Positions 8,031-11,704 of a stretch of 11,704 bases of DNA are shown here, piece by piece (positions within the stretch are counted from its first letter, which is position 1; every line of letters starts with the position of its first letter). Both the position numbers and the translations under genes were made by a program. This stretch comes from an uncultured Phycisphaerales bacterium. GTDB lineage: Bacteria; Planctomycetota; Phycisphaerae; Phycisphaerales; SM1A02. The stretch is from contig CAMPIL010000078.1 of assembly GCA_946886375.1 (NCBI GenBank), positions 1 through 11,704 on the forward strand, read 5' to 3'. The notes under the pieces were generated by a model, which saw only the letters and a program-made list of their open reading frames with translations, ran no database searches and had not been told where the DNA came from.

Positions 8031-10178
8031 ATGAGAGGTAACTTCTCAAGGAGACTGGGGTATTCGTTTCTTGTGGGGACATTGGCAGCGCTGAGTCTTG
8101 CATCAGTGGCGCACGCGCAGTGCGGCGGCACGATGATCGCCACGCCCAATCCCGCAACCAATCTGCTCATCGGCCAGAGCACGACCATCACGGCGCAATT
8201 CGGCCCGCTTGGACAGGCCGGGACGATCAACTCAGTCGTTGTGAACCTCGAATGCCAGAACGCAGGCGGCTGCGCTTCGCTGTGCACCGATGACGGCATG
8301 GTTCTTCAATACAACGGCGATGACACGATCGTCGGCAACACCTGCGGCCAGGCGCTCTCCACTGGCCTGGGCAACGGCAACACCACGACCAATCAAATCG
8401 CGTTCACCTTTGCGAATCCCATTAACCTCGCGGTCGGCGCGACGTGCCAGTTCAGTTTCCAGGTGACGATTCTGTCCTTCAGCAACGATGCAACCCCCAA
8501 GTTCATCACCGGCACTGCGCAGACTCAGGGACTCTGCACCAACGGTCTGCCGCTTTCCGCGTGCGGTTCGTATCTGATCTCGCTGGCCGACCCGAAAATC
8601 AACATCGAGAAATCCGCAAATCCCACCGTCACCTGCTTCGGCGATTCGGTGAAGTACACCTACGTCGTCACCAACCCCGGCGACGTCCCGCTGCATGACG
8701 TGGTTGTGATCGACGACAACGGCACGCCCGGCGCTAACCCGCCCCAGAGCGATGATGATTTCAGCCCCACGTTTGTCGGCGGCGACACCAATGGCAATAA
8801 CTTGCTCGAACCCAGTGAAACCTGGACGTACACCTTCAGCACCACCGAACTTCCGGTCGGCACAACCATCAATACCGCTACAGTTTCCGGCGATTTCACC
8901 AATGCCGTGGCCACGGTGACGAAGACCGACGTTGACACCGCGCAGGTGACCGTCAAGGCCTTGCCGGTCGTGGAAGTGTTCGGCGAAAAGATCTGCAACA
9001 ACGAGGGCACCGGCCAAGTTTGCGCCATGGTGACCGGCGGCACACCTCCTTATGAGGTTTGCTGGTACCAGAACGGCGTGCTGGTTCCCGGCTCTTGTGA
9101 CCTGGTGCTGGTTGATGGAGGCCAATCGTGCCTCGATGTAAATGACGAGGGCGTCTATTGCGCCGTCGCCGTGGATGCCGATGGCAAGGGCTGCGTCAGC
9201 GGCGATACTGACGACGCCTGCGGCAGCATCGACATCAATCCCAATCCGCTGATCAAGGTCACCAACGACACGGTGTGCGCCGGGTCCTGCGGCGACCTGC
9301 ACGCGACGGTCGCAGGCGGCACCGCGCCCTATGCCGTGCAGTGGTATGACGAATTGGACCAGCCCGTGGGTTCGCCGTGCCTGAACGTCCAGGAAAACGG
9401 TCAATGCCATCTGAATGTGTGCGATGGCGCGACCTATACCGCCAAGGTCGTCGACTTCAAGAACTGCGAAGGTGAAGACTCAGGCGTGTTGCGGTTCCAT
9501 CCCTTGCCGACGTGTTTCGTCAACAGCAGCCGCGACAAGATCTGCCCGGGCCAGACGGCCACGCTCTGCGCGATCGTGAGCAGCGGCACGCCGCCGTACA
9601 CGTACGTTTGGAGCACCGGAGCAACCACGCAGTGCCTGATCGACATTGATCAACCCGGCGAGTATTCGGTCACCGTGACGGATTCCCATGGCTGCCAGAC
9701 GGAGTGCGAGTTTGAGCTGCTTGAGCATCACGTTGACATTGAAGTCGCCTGCACGCCCAAGGGCGAGCAGATCGAACTGTGCGCAACGGTGATCTCCGGC
9801 CGCCCGCCCATCACGTTCCGTTGGAGCACGGGTTCGCACGATCAGTGCATCCTGGTCAACAGCGTCTCGCCTTGCAACGCGTATGTCGTGACGGCAATCG
9901 ACTCCAACCAGTGCTCTGACACCGCGGTGTTCCAGTTGCTGGACGGACCGGGCAACTCCTGCATGTGCCCGGGACAGCCCAGCCCATGCGTGGGCGACGT
10001 GAACGACGACGCCAATGTGAATGTGAGCGACCTGCTTTCGGTGATCAACGGCTGGGGTCAATGCCCCGTCCCGCCTGCGGCATGCACGGCCGACATCGCT
10101 CCGCAGCCGACGCCGGACAGTCAGGTCAACGTTTCAGACTTGCTGTTGGTCATCAACCAATGGGGCAAGTGCCGGTGA
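8031..10178 (+). CDS. Exported cysteine-rich protein with DUF11-like and four Ig-like domains and a dockerin-like tail
   Basis: The protein is 715 residues and a paralogue of the preceding gene. The ATG at 8031 follows a GGAGGTG Shine-Dalgarno (8020-8026) and starts a signal peptide ending VAHA-QC. Residues 30-194 are the shared N-terminal domain and about 198-309 a DUF11-like domain (VKYTYVVTNPGDVPL, SETWTYTF). From residue 310 it differs completely: four cysteine-rich Ig/PKD-like repeats (about 311-402, 404-489, 492-564, 567-637), each with a (S/T)GGTPPY-like turn and WST or WY core, resembling SprB/PKD-type repeats of bacterial adhesins. Residues 653-715 form a dockerin-like pair: the first loop (DVNDDANVNVSD) is regular, the second is interrupted by extra residues before VNVSDLLLVINQWGKC. 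Inferred role: extracellular adhesive or structural protein. The substrate is unknown. A long hairpin terminator follows, close to ndk. Confidence 0.92.
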   Translation: MRGNFSRRLGYSFLVGTLAALSLASVAHAQCGGTMIATPNPATNLLIGQSTTITAQFGPLGQAGTINSVVVNLECQNAGGCASLCTDDGMVLQYNGDDTIVGNTCGQALSTGLGNGNTTTNQIAFTFANPINLAVGATCQFSFQVTILSFSNDATPKFITGTAQTQGLCTNGLPLSACGSYLISLADPKINIEKSANPTVTCFGDSVKYTYVVTNPGDVPLHDVVVIDDNGTPGANPPQSDDDFSPTFVGGDTNGNNLLEPSETWTYTFSTTELPVGTTINTATVSGDFTNAVATVTKTDVDTAQVTVKALPVVEVFGEKICNNEGTGQVCAMVTGGTPPYEVCWYQNGVLVPGSCDLVLVDGGQSCLDVNDEGVYCAVAVDADGKGCVSGDTDDACGSIDINPNPLIKVTNDTVCAGSCGDLHATVAGGTAPYAVQWYDELDQPVGSPCLNVQENGQCHLNVCDGATYTAKVVDFKNCEGEDSGVLRFHPLPTCFVNSSRDKICPGQTATLCAIVSSGTPPYTYVWSTGATTQCLIDIDQPGEYSVTVTDSHGCQTECEFELLEHHVDIEVACTPKGEQIELCATVISGRPPITFRWSTGSHDQCILVNSVSPCNAYVVTAIDSNQCSDTAVFQLLDGPGNSCMCPGQPSPCVGDVNDDANVNVSDLLSVINGWGQCPVPPAACTADIAPQPTPDSQVNVSDLLLVINQWGKCR
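8118..8957 (+). repeat. Duplicated module, copy 2 (N-terminal plus DUF11-like domain)
   Basis: This is the counterpart of 5929-6774. All cysteines of the first 166 residues are kept in both copies, which suggests conserved disulfides. The leader also matches: both genes have GGAGGTG or AGGAGGTG followed by an ATGAGAGG start. Confidence 0.9.
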
Positions 10179-10194
10179 GCAGGTAATCGCAAGT

Positions 10195-10218
10195 CGCAGC
10201 GTTTCTTCCAGCGCTGCG
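10195..10218 (+). promoter_or_regulatory. Possible anti-terminator hairpin overlapping the terminator stem
   Basis: CGCAGCG (10195-10201) can pair with CGCTGCG (10212-10218) across a 10-base loop. The second arm lies inside the 5' arm of the terminator at 10210-10266, so the two structures exclude each other. The geometry is seen directly; a switching role is inference, and the near-palindromic GCGCTGCGC sequence could make it accidental. Confidence 0.3.
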
Positions 10219-10271
10219 CAGGATCGGTGGCCAAGTTCGCAAGTGGTCGCTATCCTGCGCAGCGCTTTTTT
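10210..10271 (+). terminator. Long hairpin terminator or attenuator just before ndk
   Basis: A perfect 15-bp stem (AGCGCTGCGCAGGAT at 10210-10224 and ATCCTGCGCAGCGCT at 10252-10266) with a 27-base loop is followed by six T residues (10266-10271). It lies 31 bases after the stop of the upstream gene and 17 bases before the ndk ATG, so it ends the upstream transcript and could also control ndk. Confidence 0.88.
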
Positions 10272-10288
10272 CACCAAGACGAAAATCC

Positions 10289-10759
10289 ATGGAAACCACA
10301 CTCATCATTCTCAAGCCCGATGCCGTGCAGCGAGGCTTGATGGGACGAATCATCAGCCGCTTCGAGGACAAGGGCCTTCAGGTCGTGGGCGCCAGGCTCA
10401 TGCAGATAAGCCCTCAACTTGCCGCCACCCACTACGAATCACACAAGGGCAAGAAGTTCTACGACGGCCTGGTCCGCTTTATGACCAGTTCACCCGTGCT
10501 TGTGCTTGCTCTGCGTGGCGTGGGAGCGATCGAGATCAGCCGCAAGATGATGGGTGCGACGTTCGGCTCCAAGGCTGAGCCTGGCACCATCCGAGGCGAT
10601 TTTGGGGTTTCCAACAGCTTCAACCTGATTCACGGTTCCGACAGCCCGGAAGCCGCCCGACGGGAGTTAGGCCTGTTCTTCCCCCCGGGAGATGTGCTGG
10701 ACTACCCCCGGGCCGGCGACGCCTGGGTTTACGACATGTCAGGCAAGTCGCCGGAATGA
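10289..10759 (+). CDS. ndk: Nucleoside diphosphate kinase
   Basis: The protein is 156 residues, somewhat longer than the usual 140-150. Ndk moves the gamma-phosphate of ATP to nucleoside diphosphates through a phosphohistidine, keeping NTP and dNTP pools balanced in the cytoplasm. The start is fixed by the canonical METTLIILKPDAVQRGLMGR. The catalytic histidine is His115 in NLIHGSDS. Other expected active-site residues are present: Lys9, Tyr49 in the HYESHKGK segment, Arg85, Thr91, Arg102 (GTIRGDF) and Asn112. The usual GATNP motif reads GATFG here, a small variation on the nucleotide-binding side. The C-terminal tail (AWVYDMSGKSPE) extends a little past the usual end. There is no clear Shine-Dalgarno; the 17 bases between the upstream hairpin and the ATG leave no room for a normal promoter, so it is read through from upstream or begins within the hairpin. 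Confidence 0.97.
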   Translation: METTLIILKPDAVQRGLMGRIISRFEDKGLQVVGARLMQISPQLAATHYESHKGKKFYDGLVRFMTSSPVLVLALRGVGAIEISRKMMGATFGSKAEPGTIRGDFGVSNSFNLIHGSDSPEAARRELGLFFPPGDVLDYPRAGDAWVYDMSGKSPE

Positions 10760-11000
10760 TCGACATTCGCGGCATGCCGGCACGAGTGAAATTGCTGTAT
10801 GTGTTTGCACAGTAAGCAGTTGCGCTCGGTGTCGTAGAGCGGATGGCCTCGCCAGGCCCCACAGAACGGCCTCTGCTGGCATGTCAATTACCTACCAGAG
10901 GCGGGTGATTGGCTGTCTCTGATGTGGGCAGGTTTCCGGTCGCAATGGCCTCTGCGAGGGCGGACAATCTGTGCCACTGATTTGTGGCGTTTTTAGAATA

Positions 11001-11028
11001 TTTCCAATTGATTGAACCGTTGTATAAG
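11001..11028 (+). promoter_or_regulatory. Possible sigma-70-type promoter for the sigma factor gene
   Basis: TTTCCA (11001-11006), a 16-base spacer and TATAAG (11023-11028, five of six matches to TATAAT) lie in an AT-rich stretch. Transcription would start near 11035, leaving a leader of about 147 bases that contains the CRP-like palindrome. Confidence 0.4.
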
Positions 11029-11074
11029 GAGATTGGTATTTAACGGTAGAGAACGAGAGCGGCTTCCGGGGAAC

Positions 11075-11094
11075 TTTGTGATACATTTCACAAA
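11075..11094. promoter_or_regulatory. CRP/FNR-family type palindrome
   Basis: TTTGTGA (11075-11081) and TCACAAA (11088-11094) are perfect inverted repeats separated by six bases, so the core is TGTGA-N6-TCACA, identical to the E. coli CRP consensus half-sites. It lies 87 bases before the ATG of the sigma factor gene. The palindrome is seen; binding by a CRP-family regulator is inference. Confidence 0.5.
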
Positions 11095-11181
11095 CATGCG
11101 AGAAATCGCCCTCAACCACTTTGGAACAATTTGACTGGTCCCTGGTCTCTCAAGCAGGCAGGGAAGTCTGGAAAGAATTCA

Positions 11182-11704
11182 ATGCGTCAAACAATGATCG
11201 GAAACAATTCACCCCTCGACAGGCTGCGGCAGCGGCAGAGAGTGCGACTGCGCTCTGGCCCTGAGGCTGGCCGTCGGGGCACCCGTCTTTCAGCCGCCGA
11301 GGAGCGTCTGCTCCGCCAGATCATGGCCGAGCCCATGGATTTCATCGACTCCGAGGCCTTTTACGAGCCCGATGCCGAAAAGCGCATCTACCAGGATGCT
11401 CCGCCCATCGAAAAGCCCGATGTGGGCTGGTACAGGCCGCTGATGGATGACCTGACTCCCACCAAGCAGCAGACCACTCGCACTGCGGGCACGGTGCTGC
11501 TGACTGCGGCCGAGGAGCGCGTGCTGTTCCTGCAGTACAACTACGCCCGCTATCGCGTGCGGGCTCTGCAGGAAGAAATCGGTATGAACGACCCGACCGA
11601 GGAGCAGGCCCGCGAAATCTTGCGCTGGTACTCCATTGCCACGCAGTATCGCGAGCAGATCGCCGAGACCAACCTCGCGCTGGTGCTGGCCATGGCCAAG
11701 CGCA
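11182..11704 (+). CDS. Sigma-70 family RNA polymerase sigma factor, 3' truncated
   Basis: The reading frame is open from ATG 11182 through the window end; 174 residues are visible. The start has GGAAAG (11170-11175) six bases upstream; a second ATG at 11194 is possible. Residues 1-35 are basic (RLRQRQRVRLR). Residues 37-72 (LSAAEERLLRQIM, FIDSEAFYEPDAEKRIY) resemble the N-terminal segment I associate with planctomycete sigma factors. Residues 106-135 (LLTAAEERVLFLQYNYARYR) resemble region 1.2, and ETNLALVLAMAKR (162-174) is the start of core-binding region 2.1. Regions 2.2 to 4.2, including promoter recognition helices, lie outside the window, so the exact group (primary-like or alternative) cannot be settled. 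It binds core RNA polymerase and directs it to promoters. It is probably transcribed from its own upstream region, which holds a CRP-like palindrome. Confidence 0.85.
   Translation, partial: MRQTMIGNNSPLDRLRQRQRVRLRSGPEAGRRGTRLSAAEERLLRQIMAEPMDFIDSEAFYEPDAEKRIYQDAPPIEKPDVGWYRPLMDDLTPTKQQTTRTAGTVLLTAAEERVLFLQYNYARYRVRALQEEIGMNDPTEEQAREILRWYSIATQYREQIAETNLALVLAMAKR

Larger units (their letters stand above)
10760..11181. other. Non-coding stretch between ndk and the sigma factor gene, 422 bp
   Basis: I see no gene. No clear ndk terminator is present; the palindrome CGGCATGCCG (10770-10779) has no T-run. Other structure: GCCTCTG / CAGAGGC (10869-10875 and 10896-10902) can form a 7-bp stem with a 20-base loop, and GGCCTCTGC is repeated directly at 10868-10876 and 10947-10955. 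Base composition becomes AT-rich from about 10980, where the promoter and CRP-like site listed separately lie. A 12-residue reading frame (11096-11134) has no ribosome binding site. Confidence 0.6.

Noticed and set aside
10821..10880. tRNA-like D-arm (GCTC ... GAGC) near 10823-10839
   Set aside because: No matching acceptor stem, anticodon stem with a 7-base loop, or TTCGA T-loop could be found around it.
11096..11134. 12-residue reading frame (MREIALNHFGTI) upstream of the sigma factor gene as a leader peptide
   Set aside because: There is no ribosome binding site, no regulatory codon run and no attenuator hairpin after it; it begins right at the edge of the CRP-like palindrome, probably by chance.
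1..11704. CRISPR array, insertion sequence or phage elements
   Set aside because: The only regular repeats are protein-coding (213-bp units) with diverged DNA and no spacers; no transposase, integrase or terminal inverted repeats were seen.

Overview
The window looks like chromosomal DNA of a Planctomycetota bacterium, most likely of the Phycisphaerae type. The main signs are C-terminal dockerin-like tails built on DLL..I..WG.C, paired DCNGNG..D / NGVPDEC cysteine modules, large cysteine-rich exported proteins and a sigma-70 factor with a long planctomycete-style N-terminus. This is a judgement from recognised protein style, not from a database comparison.

Layout. Positions 1-1842 (+) hold the 3' part of a secreted protein: FG-GAP propeller blades, a regular calcium-binding thrombospondin-type-3 rod, and a helical C-terminal domain. 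A hairpin terminator at 1889-1914 separates it from two convergent minus-strand genes. These are a 182-residue exported protein of unknown function (1940-2488) and a 945-residue exported metzincin protease (2683-5520) that carries a seven-bladed FG-GAP propeller and a dockerin-like tail. A 318-bp divergent region (5521-5838) follows. Next are two tandem plus-strand paralogues (5839-7938 and 8031-10178). They share signal peptide, N-terminal domain and DUF11-like domain but have unrelated middle sections, and both end in dockerin-like modules. The right end is housekeeping: ndk (10289-10759), a 422-bp non-coding stretch, and the start of a sigma-70 family gene (11182 to the window end).

How it fits together. 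Four of the six genes encode exported multidomain proteins made from a small shared set of parts: propeller, calcium rod, DUF11/Ig-like domains, cysteine-paired linkers and dockerin tails. A protease, a rod-like protein and two adhesin-like paralogues in 10 kb suggest a cell-surface or matrix assembly held together by calcium and disulfides. The functional link is inference; no cohesin partner is visible here. The regulatory signals that stand out are three strong hairpin terminators, two of them placed so close to the next start codon that they may act as attenuators, and a perfect CRP-type palindrome (TGTGA-N6-TCACA) upstream of the sigma gene.
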